A stretch of DNA of 64,000 nucleotides from Streptomyces cinnamoneus (GCF_014650495.1 NZ_BMVB01000018.1:1-64000); one strand, 5' to 3'. Counted from the stretch's first letter, positions 15,380 through 24,553 are shown. The notes: generated by a model from the sequence alone, not told the origin. Translations and numbers: made by a program.

Positions 15380-17272
15380 ATGACCTTCGACACCGCCGCC
15401 CTGCTCGCCCGGCTGACCGCCGCCGGCCACCCGCCGTTCGCCCTGCTCCACCGCCGCGCCCCCGGCCTGGACCAGGACACCGTCGAGCTGCTCCTGGGCC
15501 CCGTCACCGAGGCCGCCCGCCTGGGCGACATCCCGCTGCCCGTCGGCCCGCCCGCCCACGGCGGCCCCGCCCACGACGCACTGGCCGTCGTCCCCTTCCG
15601 GCAGATCCGCGAGCGCGGCTTCGACGCCCGCGACGACGGCACGCCCCTGCTCGTCCTGCGCCCCGAGGAGTGCCACGAGCTCCCGCTCGCCGAGGTCCGC
15701 GCCGCGCTGCCGGCACACGAGGTCCGGGTGGAGGGCGGCACGTTCGACGTGGGCGACGAGGAGTACGCCCGGATCGTCGAGCGCGTCATCGAGGACGAGA
15801 TCGGCACCGGCGAGGGCGCCAACTTCGTCATCCGGCGCACCTTCGAGGGCGAGATCCACGGCTTCGCCGCCGCCGACGCCCTCGCCCTGTTCCGGCGGCT
15901 GCTGGGCGGCGAGCGCGGCGCCTACTGGACGTACGTGCTGCACACCGGGGAGCGCACCCTCGTGGGCGCCAGCCCGGAGGTGCACGTGCGGATGTCCGGC
16001 GGAACGGTCGTGATGAACCCCATCAGCGGCACCTACCGCTACCCGGCCGGCGGCCCGGCCGCCGACGACCTGCTCGCCTTCCTCCACGACCGCAAGGAGG
16101 TGGAGGAGCTGTCCATGGTCGTCGACGAGGAGCTGAAGATGATGTGCACCGTCGGCGACCGGGGCGGCGTGGTCGTCGGCCCCCGCCTGAAGGAGATGTC
16201 CCACCTCGCCCACACCGAGTACGAGCTGCGCGGCCGCTCCTCGCTGGACGTCCGGGAGGTGCTCCGCGAGACGATGTTCGCCGCCACGGTCACCGGCTCG
16301 CCCGTCCAGAACGCCTGCCGGGTCATCGGGCGGTACGAGCCCGGCGGCCGCGGCTACTACGCGGGGGCGCTCGCCCTCATCGGCCGCGACGCGGGCGGTG
16401 CACAGACCCTGGACTCGCCGATCCTCATCCGTACCGCGGACATCGACCGGCGCGGCCGGCTGCGGGTGGGCGTCGGCGCCACCCTCGTGCGCCACTCCGA
16501 CCCGCACGCCGAGGTCGCCGAGACGCACGCCAAGGCGGCGGGTGTCCTCGCGGCCCTCGGCGTCCGGCCGGAACCGGTACGCCCGGCGGCGGCCCCGCCC
16601 GTACGGCTCGCCGACGACCCCCGGGTACGGGCCGCGCTGGACGCCCGGCGCGCGGACCTGGCCCCCTTTTGGCTGCGGATGCAGACCGAGCCCCCGGCGG
16701 CCGTGCCGAGCGGACACGCGCTCGTCGTCGACGGCGAGGACACCTTCACCGCGATGCTCGCCCACCTGCTGCGCACGATGGGACTGACGGTGACGGTGCG
16801 GCGCTTCGACGAGCCGGGGCTGCGGGAGGCGGCGCCGGCCCATGAAGGCCCCGTGGTGCTCGGCCCCGGCCCGGGGAACCCCTCGGACGCCGCGGACCCG
16901 AAGATGCGGATGCTGCGCGGCCTGACGGCGGACCTGCTGCGCGGGCACCGCCATGGCCTGTTGGGCGTGTGCCTGGGCCACGAGCTGATCGCGGCGGAAC
17001 TGGGCCTGGAGATCGTCCGCAAGGACGTGCCCTTCCAGGGGGCGCAGGAGCGGATCGACTTCTTCGGGCGGGCGGAGACGGTGGGCTTCTACAACACGTT
17101 CACGGCGCGGGGTGGCGCCGAGGGCGTCGAGGTGTGCCGGGATCCCGGTACGGGGGATGTGCATGCGCTGCGCGGGCCGGGCTTTGCGGGGGTGCAGTTC
17201 CACCCGGAGTCCGTCCTGACGCTGAACGGGTCGGCGATCGTGGCGGAGCTGCTCTCCGCGGTGCGCGTCTGA
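15380..17272 (+). CDS. trpE: Anthranilate synthase, fused TrpE-TrpG
   Basis: The 630-residue protein fuses the chorismate-using TrpE part (about 1-400) and the glutamine amidotransferase TrpG part (about 440-630). TrpE motifs include GEIHGFAAADALALFRRLL, MNPISGTYRYPAGG, DEELKMMCTVGDRGGVVVGPRLKEMSHLAHTEYEL and TGSPVQNACRVI. The TrpG nucleophile lies in GVCLGHELI, where most class I amidotransferases have GHQ, and the His-Glu pair lies in VQFHPES. It makes anthranilate from chorismate and glutamine. It sits downstream of a Trp-rich leader and attenuator. trpD is 24 kb away, so the trp genes are scattered. Confidence 0.95.
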   Translation: MTFDTAALLARLTAAGHPPFALLHRRAPGLDQDTVELLLGPVTEAARLGDIPLPVGPPAHGGPAHDALAVVPFRQIRERGFDARDDGTPLLVLRPEECHELPLAEVRAALPAHEVRVEGGTFDVGDEEYARIVERVIEDEIGTGEGANFVIRRTFEGEIHGFAAADALALFRRLLGGERGAYWTYVLHTGERTLVGASPEVHVRMSGGTVVMNPISGTYRYPAGGPAADDLLAFLHDRKEVEELSMVVDEELKMMCTVGDRGGVVVGPRLKEMSHLAHTEYELRGRSSLDVREVLRETMFAATVTGSPVQNACRVIGRYEPGGRGYYAGALALIGRDAGGAQTLDSPILIRTADIDRRGRLRVGVGATLVRHSDPHAEVAETHAKAAGVLAALGVRPEPVRPAAAPPVRLADDPRVRAALDARRADLAPFWLRMQTEPPAAVPSGHALVVDGEDTFTAMLAHLLRTMGLTVTVRRFDEPGLREAAPAHEGPVVLGPGPGNPSDAADPKMRMLRGLTADLLRGHRHGLLGVCLGHELIAAELGLEIVRKDVPFQGAQERIDFFGRAETVGFYNTFTARGGAEGVEVCRDPGTGDVHALRGPGFAGVQFHPESVLTLNGSAIVAELLSAVRV

Positions 17273-17277
17273 GCCCG

Positions 17278-17327
17278 CCCGCCCGATCACCCGGAAACGT
17301 CATGACGTTTCCGGGTGATCGGGCGGG
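17278..17327. terminator. Bidirectional terminator between trpE and pfkA
   Basis: A 50-bp uninterrupted palindrome (arms 17278-17302 and 17303-17327) fills most of the 68-bp gap between the convergent trpE and phosphofructokinase stops. It works as a terminator for both strands. Confidence 0.9.
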
Positions 17328-17340
17328 GTGGGACGGCGGG

Positions 17341-18372
17341 TCAGCCGAAGAAGACCTGCGCTTCCTCGTACAGGGGCAGGGGCACGGTCTTCAGCCGGGC
17401 GGTGGCCTCCGCCAGAGGCACGCGCACCACCTCGGTGCCGCGGAGGGCGACCATCTTCCCGAAGTCACCGTCCCGCACGGCGTCCATGGCGTGCAGCCCG
17501 AACCGCGTCGCCAGCCACCGGTCGAACGCACTGGGCGTCCCGCCCCGCTGCACGTGCCCCAGCACCGTCGTCCGCGCCTCCTTCCCCGTCCGGGCCTCGA
17601 TCTCCTTCGCCAGCCACTCCCCCACCCCCGAGAGCCGGACGTGGCCGAAGGAGTCGAGCGCGGTCGAGTCCTTGAGCACCAGGTCGCCGTCCTGCGGCAT
17701 CGCGCCCTCCGCGACGACCACGATCGGCGCGTAGCTGGCGCGGAAGCGCGAGGTCACCCAGCCGCAGACGGCGTCGAGGTCGAAGCGCCGCTCGGGGATC
17801 AGAATGACGTTGGCGCCGCCGGCCAGGCCGGAGTGCAGCGCGATCCAGCCGGCGTGCCGGCCCATGACCTCGACGACGAGGACGCGCATGTGCGACTCGG
17901 CCGTGGTGTGCAGCCGGTCGATGGCCTCGGTGGCGATGTTGACGGCCGTGTCGAAGCCGAACGTGTAGTCCGTCGCCGAGAGGTCGTTGTCGATGGTCTT
18001 GGGCACGCCGACGCAGCGGATGCCGTACTCGTCGCCGAGGCGGGCGGCGACGCCCAGGGTGTCCTCGCCGCCGATCGCGATCAGGGCGTCGACCTCGTAC
18101 GCGGCGAGGTTCTCCTCGATCCGCCGGACGCCGTCGGGCTCCTTGAACGGGTTGGTGCGCGACGAGCCGAGGATCGTGCCGCCGCGCGGCAGGATGCCCC
18201 GGACCGCCGGGATGCCGAGCGGGACGACGCTGCCGCGCAGCGGTCCGCGCCAGCCGTCCCTGAAGCCGATGAAGTCGTGGCCGTGGTCCTGGACGCCCTT
18301 GCGGACGACCGCGCGGATGACCGCGTTGAGCCCCGGGCAGTCGCCGCCGCCGGTCAGCACTCCGATCCGCAT
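17341..18372 (-). CDS. pfkA: 6-phosphofructokinase
   Basis: The enzyme phosphorylates fructose 6-phosphate in glycolysis. The 343-residue protein has MRIGVLTGGGDCPGLNAVIR (nucleotide loop, residues 8-16), IGGEDTLGVAARL, the catalytic PKTIDNDL (near 122), MGRHAGWIA, IPERRFD and VLGHVQRGGTPSAFDR. GGEDT and PKTIDND are typical of the actinobacterial PFK subgroup, whose members include both ATP and PPi enzymes; streptomycete ones are usually ATP-dependent. ATG 18372 is preferred over GTG 18381 because GAAAGG lies 8 nt before it. Confidence 0.94.
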   Translation of the reverse strand: MRIGVLTGGGDCPGLNAVIRAVVRKGVQDHGHDFIGFRDGWRGPLRGSVVPLGIPAVRGILPRGGTILGSSRTNPFKEPDGVRRIEENLAAYEVDALIAIGGEDTLGVAARLGDEYGIRCVGVPKTIDNDLSATDYTFGFDTAVNIATEAIDRLHTTAESHMRVLVVEVMGRHAGWIALHSGLAGGANVILIPERRFDLDAVCGWVTSRFRASYAPIVVVAEGAMPQDGDLVLKDSTALDSFGHVRLSGVGEWLAKEIEARTGKEARTTVLGHVQRGGTPSAFDRWLATRFGLHAMDAVRDGDFGKMVALRGTEVVRVPLAEATARLKTVPLPLYEEAQVFFG

Positions 18373-18416
18373 GACAGACACCTTTCCCTTCGCCGGGAAC
18401 GCCCGGCCGCGAAGGG

Positions 18417-19085
18417 TCAGGCGTCGTCGAGACCTCGCTCTATCGCGTAGCGGACGAGCTCCACGCGGTTGTGCAGCTGGAGCTTGCCCAAGGTGTTCTG
18501 AACATGGTTCTGCACCGTGCGGTGGGAAATAACCAGCCGTTCGGCGATCTGCTTGTAGGACAGTCCCTTGGCCACGAGCCGCAGCACCTCCGTCTCGCGG
18601 TCGGTGAGCCGCGGGGCCTTGGGCTCGTCGGGGGCGGCGGGGGCGGGGTCGGCGGCCAGGCGGCGGTACTCGCCGAGGACGAGGCCGGCCAGTCCGGGGG
18701 TGAAGACGGGCTCGCCCGCCGCCGTGCGGCGCACGGCGTCCAGGAGCTCCTCCGTGCTGGCCGATTTCAGCAGGTAGCCCGTGGCGCCGGACTTCACGGC
18801 CTCCAGGACGTCCGCGTGCTCACCGCTGGCGGAGAGCACCAGGACGCGCAGCTGCGGCCGGTCCGCGACCAGCTCCTTGCAGACGGCCACGCCGGGCAGC
18901 CCGGGCAGGTTGAGGTCGAGGACCAGGACGTCGGGGCGGACCGCCGTGGCCCGGCGCACCGCCTGGGGGCCGTCACCGGCGGTGGCCACCACGTCGTACC
19001 CGGCGGCCGCCAGGTCGCGGGCGACCGCGTCCCGCCACATGGGGTGGTCGTCGACCACCATGACCCGTATCGCCTCTGTGCTCAT
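18417..19085 (-). CDS. NarL/LuxR-family response regulator
   Basis: The 222-residue regulator has a receiver domain (residues 6-120) with the acidic pair in MVVDDHPMWRD, the phosphoacceptor in VLDLNLPGLPG (near residue 58) and the conserved lysine in GYLLKSASTEEL. A LuxR-type helix-turn-helix follows (LTDRETEVLRLVAKGLSYKQIAERLVISHRTVQNHVQNTLGKLQLHNRVELVRYAIERG, about 155-217). It starts 3 bp after the stop of the sensor kinase gene, so the two are a cognate pair in one operon. The target genes are not evident. Confidence 0.92.
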   Translation of the reverse strand: MSTEAIRVMVVDDHPMWRDAVARDLAAAGYDVVATAGDGPQAVRRATAVRPDVLVLDLNLPGLPGVAVCKELVADRPQLRVLVLSASGEHADVLEAVKSGATGYLLKSASTEELLDAVRRTAAGEPVFTPGLAGLVLGEYRRLAADPAPAAPDEPKAPRLTDRETEVLRLVAKGLSYKQIAERLVISHRTVQNHVQNTLGKLQLHNRVELVRYAIERGLDDA

Positions 19086-19088
19086 CGC

Positions 19089-20312
19089 CTAATCCTCGCT
19101 CCCCCGTGGAACTCGCAGTTCGACCTCGGTGCCCTGCCCGGGCACCGATACCAGCTCGGCGCTGCCGCCGAGGTCCCGCAGCCGGCCGCGGATGGACAGG
19201 GCGACGCCCATGCGTCCCTCGCGCTCGGCGTCGGCCAGCCGCCCCTCGGGGATGCCCGGGCCGTCGTCCCGCACGGTGACGATCACCTCGTCCGGCTCGT
19301 CCTCCAGCAGGATCCAGGCCCGCGCGGCCTCGCCGGCGTGCTTCGCGACGTTGTCCAGGGCCGCGCCGACGGCGGCCGCCAGCTCCGCGGCCGCGGCCGC
19401 CTCCAGCAGCACGGGCGTGCCGGGCGCCGAGACGGTGACGGTGGCCCCGGCGTGCGGGGCGATCAGGGCCCGTACGTCGCAGGGGCCGGACGGCGGTGCC
19501 GGGGCGGCGGGAGCCACCGTCCGGACGAGCTCGGCGTCCTCGGCCAGCTGGGCGGCGGAGCGCTGCGGGGGCAGCAGCCCGCCGGCGACCAGGCTGCGCA
19601 GGGCGATCTCCTGCTCGCCGGCCATGCGGCCCAGCTCGGCGGCCTCGCCGCCGATCGCCGCGCCACGGCGCTGGACCATGGCCAGCACCTGCAGGACGCC
19701 GTCGTGGATGTCCCGGGCCAGCCGCTCGCGCTCGCGGGTGGCGGCCTCGATCTGCAGCGCACGGGCGAGGGTGCGCTCACTGGCGCGGGCGACCTCGACG
19801 ATGTAGCCGATGGCGATGCTGGAGACCCACACCAGGACGACGTTGTGGACGGTGTCGCGGGCGGGGCTGCCGCGCTCGACGAGGTTGGTGACCGCCACGA
19901 TCGTCGAGCCGACCGCCGCCCAGCGCCAGCCGCCCTTGATGGCCAGGCCCAGCACGGCGCCGCCGGTCCAGATGGACGGGAGGGTGGCGGCGCCTCCGTC
20001 GATGCGCGCGGCGGTGTCGACGAAGGAGGTGAGGAGGATTCCCGCCAGCGCGATCGCCAGGTCGGCGATCAGGAACGGCTTGGTGCACCGCTCGGCGGAC
20101 GTGGTCCGGTTCCAGGTCAGCAGCATCCACAGGGTGAGTACGCCCATGTAGAGCGCGGCACCGAGCGGGTGGGCGTACGCGTGGTAACTCAGGAAGAAGA
20201 GCGTGAGCGCGTAGCCGAGCGTCAGGACGCGGTAGCCGGTCAGCGCCTGCCACAGCGGCAGCTCCACCGACATCCGCACGGCGCGCGGACGCCCACCGGT
20301 GCGCTGTGCCAT
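19089..20312 (-). CDS. Sensor histidine kinase, HPK7 (DesK/NarX-like), MacS type
   Basis: The 407-residue membrane kinase has about five or six N-terminal helices (LTLGYALTLFFLSYHAYAHP; LGAALYMGVLTLWMLL; FLIADLAIALAGILLTSF; VLGLAIKGGWRWAAVGSTIVAV; NVVLVWVSSIAIGYIVEVA). It continues with the HisKA_3 box RERLARDIHDGVLQVLAMVQRRG, whose His is the phosphorylation site. The HATPase part shows ALDNVAKHAGE, VRDDGPGIPEGRL and GRMGVALSIRGRLRDLGG. ATG 20312 is chosen; upstream in-frame codons are Arg/Pro-rich and unlike a kinase. It forms an operon with the response regulator 3 bp downstream. Confidence 0.9.
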   Translation of the reverse strand: MAQRTGGRPRAVRMSVELPLWQALTGYRVLTLGYALTLFFLSYHAYAHPLGAALYMGVLTLWMLLTWNRTTSAERCTKPFLIADLAIALAGILLTSFVDTAARIDGGAATLPSIWTGGAVLGLAIKGGWRWAAVGSTIVAVTNLVERGSPARDTVHNVVLVWVSSIAIGYIVEVARASERTLARALQIEAATRERERLARDIHDGVLQVLAMVQRRGAAIGGEAAELGRMAGEQEIALRSLVAGGLLPPQRSAAQLAEDAELVRTVAPAAPAPPSGPCDVRALIAPHAGATVTVSAPGTPVLLEAAAAAELAAAVGAALDNVAKHAGEAARAWILLEDEPDEVIVTVRDDGPGIPEGRLADAEREGRMGVALSIRGRLRDLGGSAELVSVPGQGTEVELRVPRGSED

Positions 20313-20340
20313 GTCTGCCCCAACCCCCCAGCCGGGCGAC

Positions 20341-21141
20341 CTACGCCTCGGGCTTCCGCTCCGCCTTCTTGCCGGTCTTGTCCGCGTTGCCGGCCTCATC
20401 GGCCTTGTCGAGTCCGGCGGCCTTCGCCGCCTTCTCCTCCTCGGCCTTCTGCTTCGCCTCCTCCGCGATCTGCCGCTTGGCGGCGGTCGCGTAGATGTCG
20501 ACGTACTCCTGGCCGGAGAGCTTCATGATCTCGTACATGACCTCGTCGGTCACCGAGCGGAGGATGAAGCGGTCGCCGTCCATGCCGTGGTAGCGGCTGA
20601 AGTCCAGCGGCTTGCCGATCCGGATGCCCGGCCGCATCAGCTTGGGGACGACCTTGCCGGGCGGCTGGATCTTCTCCGTGTCGATCATCGCGACGGGGAT
20701 CACCGGGGCTCCGGTGGCCAGGGCGACGCGGGCGAGCCCGCCGGGCTTGCCGCGGTAGAGGCGGCCGTCCGGGGAACGGGTGCCCTCGGGGTAGATGCCG
20801 AAGAGCTCACCGCGCTCCAGCACCTCGATGCCGCTCTTGATGGCGGCCTCACCGGCCCCACGCGCCCCCGAGCGGTCGACGGGGAGCTGGCCGACGCCCT
20901 TGAAGAAGGCGGCCGTCAGCTTCCCCTTGACGCCGGGGGAGGTGAAGTACTCCTGCTTGGCGATGAACGTGATCTTGCGATCGAGCACCGCGGGGAGGAA
21001 GAAGGAGTCCGAGAAGGACAGGTGGTTGCTCGCCAGGATCGCGGGCCCCTCGGCCGGGATGTTCTCCAGACCCTCCACCCACGGCCGGAAGGCAAGCTTC
21101 AGCGACCCGCCGATGGACAGCTTCATTGCGCCGTAGAACAA
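20341..21141 (-). CDS. 1-acyl-sn-glycerol-3-phosphate acyltransferase family protein
   Basis: The PlsC-type enzyme adds an acyl chain to lysophosphatidate or a related lipid. The 266-residue protein has the acyltransferase block I written as SNHLSFSDSFFLP (the usual NHxxxxD, near residue 38), block III IYPEGTRSPDG (near 118) and block IV GAPVIPVAMIDTEKI. The C-terminal 40 residues are a Lys/Glu/Ala-rich tail (AEEAKQKAEEEKAAKAAG). Start 21141 (MFYGAMKLSIGG) or ATG 21126 (MKLSIGG) both fit. It lies divergent from the hydrolase gene. Confidence 0.88.
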   Translation of the reverse strand: MFYGAMKLSIGGSLKLAFRPWVEGLENIPAEGPAILASNHLSFSDSFFLPAVLDRKITFIAKQEYFTSPGVKGKLTAAFFKGVGQLPVDRSGARGAGEAAIKSGIEVLERGELFGIYPEGTRSPDGRLYRGKPGGLARVALATGAPVIPVAMIDTEKIQPPGKVVPKLMRPGIRIGKPLDFSRYHGMDGDRFILRSVTDEVMYEIMKLSGQEYVDIYATAAKRQIAEEAKQKAEEEKAAKAAGLDKADEAGNADKTGKKAERKPEA

Positions 21142-21263
21142 CCGAGAACCTCCTGTAGTGACGAGGAGACCTTAACCTGCCTACCCGCCGTGCGGCGCTC
21201 CGCGTAGGCTGAGGGCCAGACTCTCTCTTTCCTGTTGTCCCGCTCCCTTGAACGGAGATTCCG

Positions 21264-22037
21264 GTGCCGCTCCTCCCCGGAGCCGAGCCGTTCCGCCATG
21301 ACGGCGGAGAGGTCGGCGTCCTCGTGTGTCACGGCTTCACCGGTTCCCCGCAGTCGGTCAGGCCCTGGGCCGATTATCTCGCGGAACGGGGCCTGAGCGT
21401 CTCGCTGCCGCTGCTGCCGGGGCACGGCACCCACTGGCAGGACATGGCGATCACCGGCTGGCAGGACTGGTACGCCGAGGTCGACCGCGAGCTGTGGTCG
21501 CTGCGGGAGCGGTGTTCCCGGGTCTTCGTCTGCGGCCTGTCGATGGGCGGTGCCCTCGCGCTGCGCCTGGCGGCCCGGCACGGCGACGCCGTCTCCGGCG
21601 TCGTCCTGGTCAACCCGGCCAACAAGGTGCACGGCCTGGCCGCCCGGGCGCTGCCCGTGGTGCGCCACCTGGTCCGCACGACCAAGGGCATCACCAGCGA
21701 CATCGCCAAGCCCGGCATGGAGGAGACCGGCTACGACCGGGTGCCGCTGCACGCCGCGCACTCCTTCCGCCGCTTCCTGCAGATGCTGGACTCGGAACTG
21801 CCTCAGGTGACCCAGCCGTTGCTGCTGATGCACAGCCCCGAGGACCACGTCGTCCCGCCGGCCGACTCGGCGCGCATCCTGGCGCGGGTGTCCTCCCGGG
21901 ACGTCACCGAGCGGCTGCTGGAGCACAGCTACCACGTGGCGACGCTGGACCACGACGCCCGGTGGATCTTCGAGGAGACGTACGCGTTCATCGGCCGGCT
22001 CTCCGCGGAGAAGCAGGAGGCTGCCTCCCGTGGCTGA
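21264..22037 (+). CDS. Alpha/beta hydrolase, carboxylesterase/monoacylglycerol lipase type
   Basis: The 257-residue protein has an alpha/beta hydrolase core: GVLVCHGFTGSPQSVRPWADYL (oxyanion HGFTGSP), the nucleophile elbow VCGLSMGGALALRLA (Ser near residue 96), the acidic residue in LLMHSPEDHVVPP and the catalytic His in EHSYHVATLDHD. This is the carboxylesterase Est30-like signature. GTG 21264 follows the GGAGATTCC ribosome site. Its stop overlaps the next start by 8 bp, so the two are probably translated together. Its substrate is not known. Confidence 0.9.
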   Translation: MPLLPGAEPFRHDGGEVGVLVCHGFTGSPQSVRPWADYLAERGLSVSLPLLPGHGTHWQDMAITGWQDWYAEVDRELWSLRERCSRVFVCGLSMGGALALRLAARHGDAVSGVVLVNPANKVHGLAARALPVVRHLVRTTKGITSDIAKPGMEETGYDRVPLHAAHSFRRFLQMLDSELPQVTQPLLLMHSPEDHVVPPADSARILARVSSRDVTERLLEHSYHVATLDHDARWIFEETYAFIGRLSAEKQEAASRG

Positions 22038-22623
22038 GCGCGACGCGGACCGCGACCGTGACGAGAGCCGCGACCCGCTGGACGAGGACCGCGCGTGGGC
22101 CGAGCTCGTGGCGGCCTACGGGGAGCAGCCGGACCCCGAGAAGGGGCGCTGGCCTGCGACGGGTGGCGACGTGAGCGACGACCGGGAGCCGAGGAAGCCG
22201 GAGCCGGAGGCGGCCGCCGGGCCCTCCCCCGCGGCCGATCCCGGCCCCGCCCCCGAGCCTGCCGGACGTCCGGGCGGCTTCATCGTCTACGCCCCGGGCG
22301 TCGGCCCGCGCGACGCGCCCGTCCCGGAGCCGGCGGACGCCGAGGGCACTGCCGGCGCTGCCGACGTCGACGAGGGCCACTTCGTGCCCCCGGAGCCGCC
22401 GCCGCTGCCCACGGGCGACGTGACGTCGCGCTTCGCGTGGATCGCGGTGCTGGGCGGGCCGCTGCTGCTTCTGGTCATGGTCCTGCTGCAGCAGGAGCTG
22501 ACGTGGTGGATCACCACCCTGGGCGTGGGCGGTTTCCTGGGCGGCTTCGCGACGCTGGTGCTGCGCATGAAGGACGGCGACGACGAGGACGACGACGACC
22601 CGGGCCGCGGCGCAGTGGTCTGA
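22030..22623 (+). CDS. Conserved actinobacterial membrane protein
   Basis: The 197-residue protein begins with a very acidic, charged stretch (MAERDADRDRDESRDPLDEDRAWAELVAAYGEQP) and a Pro/Glu/Ala-rich linker. It has two C-terminal transmembrane helices (FAWIAVLGGPLLLLVMVLL and LTWWITTLGVGGFLGGFATLVL) and ends in an Asp/Glu run. I do not recognise a domain of known function. It overlaps the hydrolase gene by 8 bp and is followed by a hairpin terminator at 22641-22664. Confidence 0.8.
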   Translation: MAERDADRDRDESRDPLDEDRAWAELVAAYGEQPDPEKGRWPATGGDVSDDREPRKPEPEAAAGPSPAADPGPAPEPAGRPGGFIVYAPGVGPRDAPVPEPADAEGTAGAADVDEGHFVPPEPPPLPTGDVTSRFAWIAVLGGPLLLLVMVLLQQELTWWITTLGVGGFLGGFATLVLRMKDGDDEDDDDPGRGAVV

Positions 22624-22640
22624 GGCGCCCGTACGCGGGG

Positions 22641-22664
22641 AGGGGCCGGATGCGTCCGGCCCCT
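22641..22664 (+). terminator. Hairpin terminator after the hydrolase operon
   Basis: A 10-bp stem (22641-22650 with 22655-22664), TGCG loop and a short T run lie 17 bp after the stop. Confidence 0.75.
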
Positions 22665-22701
22665 TTCGCATGTCTCACGCGCCCGGGACGCCGCGGGTGC
22701 G

Positions 22702-23454
22702 TCAGGCGGCCGGCACGCGCACCGCGCACAGCACGGGCAGGTGGTCGGTCGCCGCCCTCAGGTCCGCCTCCTCCACCCCCGCCAGCCCCATCGGCACCCC
22801 GCACCCCAGCACCTCCACGTCCTTCGTGGCGAAGACCGCGTCGATGCGCTGCAGTGGATCCCCGAGCCGCGTCGTGTGCTCGCGCCCCCACGGGCGCGTC
22901 GCCCAGCCGTCCTGCAGTTCCTGGGCGAGCAGGGCGAACGTACGGCCGTCGGGCCGGTCGTTGAGGTCGCCGGCCAGCACCGCGTGCGGCACGCCGAGGG
23001 CCGCCAGGTGCTCCAGGACCAGCCGTCCCTGCCGTCGGCGCTCGGCGTCGCGGATGCTCAGGTGACAGCTGACGACGCCCAGCCGGGCGGTCCGCCCGAA
23101 GCGCACCACGGCCGTCGCGAGGCCCCGCTGGTGCAGGCCCGGGGTGCGGGGCAGCAGGATGTCCTCCGTGCGCTCCACGTGGGCGCGGAGCGAGGCGAGG
23201 AGCATCGGGCCGGAGGCGGTCGCGCCGCCGGTGACGTAGGTCAGGTCCGTCTCGCGGGCGAGCCGGGCCGCGGCCTTGCGCCAGCGGAAGAAGCGCGGCG
23301 CCTCCTGGATGCAGACGACGTCGGGCGCGCAGGCCCGGATGACCCGGGACAGCGCGCCCACGTCGTCACGCAGGGAGCGGATGTTGTAGCTCAGCACGCG
23401 GACGACGGCCGAGCCGTCGGACTCGGTGCGGGAAGCGGGAAGGTCGGGCAGCAC
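22702..23454 (-). CDS. Endonuclease/exonuclease/phosphatase (EEP) family protein
   Basis: The 250-residue protein has the EEP (DNase I-like) fold motifs: LSYNIRSLRDD at the start (metal Asn), VCIQEAPRFFR (catalytic Glu), GVVSCHLSI, HAVLAGDLNDRPDG (Asp-Asn pair), QRIDAVFATKD and the final TDHLPVLCAV (His). It could be a nuclease, a phosphodiesterase or a sphingomyelinase-like enzyme; there is no secretion signal. GTG 23454 is used because AAGGA lies 7 nt before it. It is 68 bp downstream of glkA on the same strand. Confidence 0.88.
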   Translation of the reverse strand: MLPDLPASRTESDGSAVVRVLSYNIRSLRDDVGALSRVIRACAPDVVCIQEAPRFFRWRKAAARLARETDLTYVTGGATASGPMLLASLRAHVERTEDILLPRTPGLHQRGLATAVVRFGRTARLGVVSCHLSIRDAERRRQGRLVLEHLAALGVPHAVLAGDLNDRPDGRTFALLAQELQDGWATRPWGREHTTRLGDPLQRIDAVFATKDVEVLGCGVPMGLAGVEEADLRAATDHLPVLCAVRVPAA

Positions 23455-23522
23455 GCTGCTTCCTTTTCCGCGCCGGGGCCGCACGAAACGGCGACCGGCC
23501 CCCGCCGTGGCGCTCCGGCCGG

Positions 23523-24464
23523 CTAGCCCTGGCGGGCCAGGTCGGCCGCGCCGACCAGGCCGGCCTTGCCGCCCAGCTGGGCGGCGAGCACCTGCGCGTG
23601 CGGGCGCCACTGGCCGCCCACCAGCCAGCGGCGGAAGGACTTGCGGATGGGGTCGAGGACGAGGTCGCCCTCGTCGGAGACGCCGCCGCCGACGATGAAC
23701 GCCGAGGGGTCGAAGAGCGAGGCCAGGTCGGCCAGGCCCGCGCCGGCCCAGCGGGCCAGCTCGCGGAAGGAGTCGATGGCGACGGGGTCGCCCTGGCGGG
23801 CGGCGTCGCTGATGTGCTTGCCCTCGATGCCCTCGGGGGTGCCGTCGCCCAGGCTCAGCAGGATCTCGGCGTTCTCCGGGGTGGCCTGCGCGCGCTGCCT
23901 GGCGTAGCGGACGAGGGCGCGGCCGGAGGCGTACTGCTCCCAGCAGCCCTGGCTGCCGCAGCCGCAGAGCAGGCCGTCGGGGACGACGCGGATGTGGCCG
24001 AACTCGGCGGCCACGCCGAAGCGGCCGCGGCGCAGCTTGTTGCCGATGATGATGCCGCCGCCGAGGCCGGTGCCGAGCGTGATGCAGATGACGTCGTCGT
24101 GGCCCTGGCCGGCGCCGAAGCGGTACTCGCCCCAGGCGGCGGCGTTGGCGTCGTTCTCGACGACGACGGGGAGGCCGACGCGCTGCTCGACCTTGTCCTT
24201 GAGCGCCTCGTGCCGCCAGTTGATGTTCGGGGCGAAGAGGACGGTGGCGCGCTTGTCGTCCACGTAGCCGGCGGCGCCGATGCCGACGGCCTCGACCTCG
24301 AAGCCCTCGCTGACCGTGCGCACCGCGTCCGCGATCGCGTCGATGACGCCCTCGGGGGTGTCCGGGGTCGGCACCTTGCACGTCGCGAGGATCGAGCCCT
24401 CTTCGTCGACCACGCCGGCCGCGATCTTCGTGCCGCCGATGTCGACGCCGATGGTGAGTCCCAT
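23523..24464 (-). CDS. glkA: Glucokinase, ROK family
   Basis: Glucokinase phosphorylates glucose, and in Streptomyces it is also central to glucose repression. The 313-residue protein has the ATP motif (GVDIGGTKIAAGVVD, residues 5-19), the catalytic region VVENDANAAAWGEY (near 106), ITLGTGLGGGIIIG, and the ROK zinc motif GLLCGCGSQGCWEQYASG (near 165). ATG 24464 is preceded by GAGGGACAC. Its length and gene order match streptomycete glkA. Confidence 0.95.
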   Translation of the reverse strand: MGLTIGVDIGGTKIAAGVVDEEGSILATCKVPTPDTPEGVIDAIADAVRTVSEGFEVEAVGIGAAGYVDDKRATVLFAPNINWRHEALKDKVEQRVGLPVVVENDANAAAWGEYRFGAGQGHDDVICITLGTGLGGGIIIGNKLRRGRFGVAAEFGHIRVVPDGLLCGCGSQGCWEQYASGRALVRYARQRAQATPENAEILLSLGDGTPEGIEGKHISDAARQGDPVAIDSFRELARWAGAGLADLASLFDPSAFIVGGGVSDEGDLVLDPIRKSFRRWLVGGQWRPHAQVLAAQLGGKAGLVGAADLARQG

Positions 24465-24553
24465 GTGTCCCTCAGTTTTTCGCTCGAACCCCGCCGCGCC
24501 CCACCGTACCGGAGACGGGGGTACCCCCATGCCGTTCGGGCCAGGTCAGGGAT

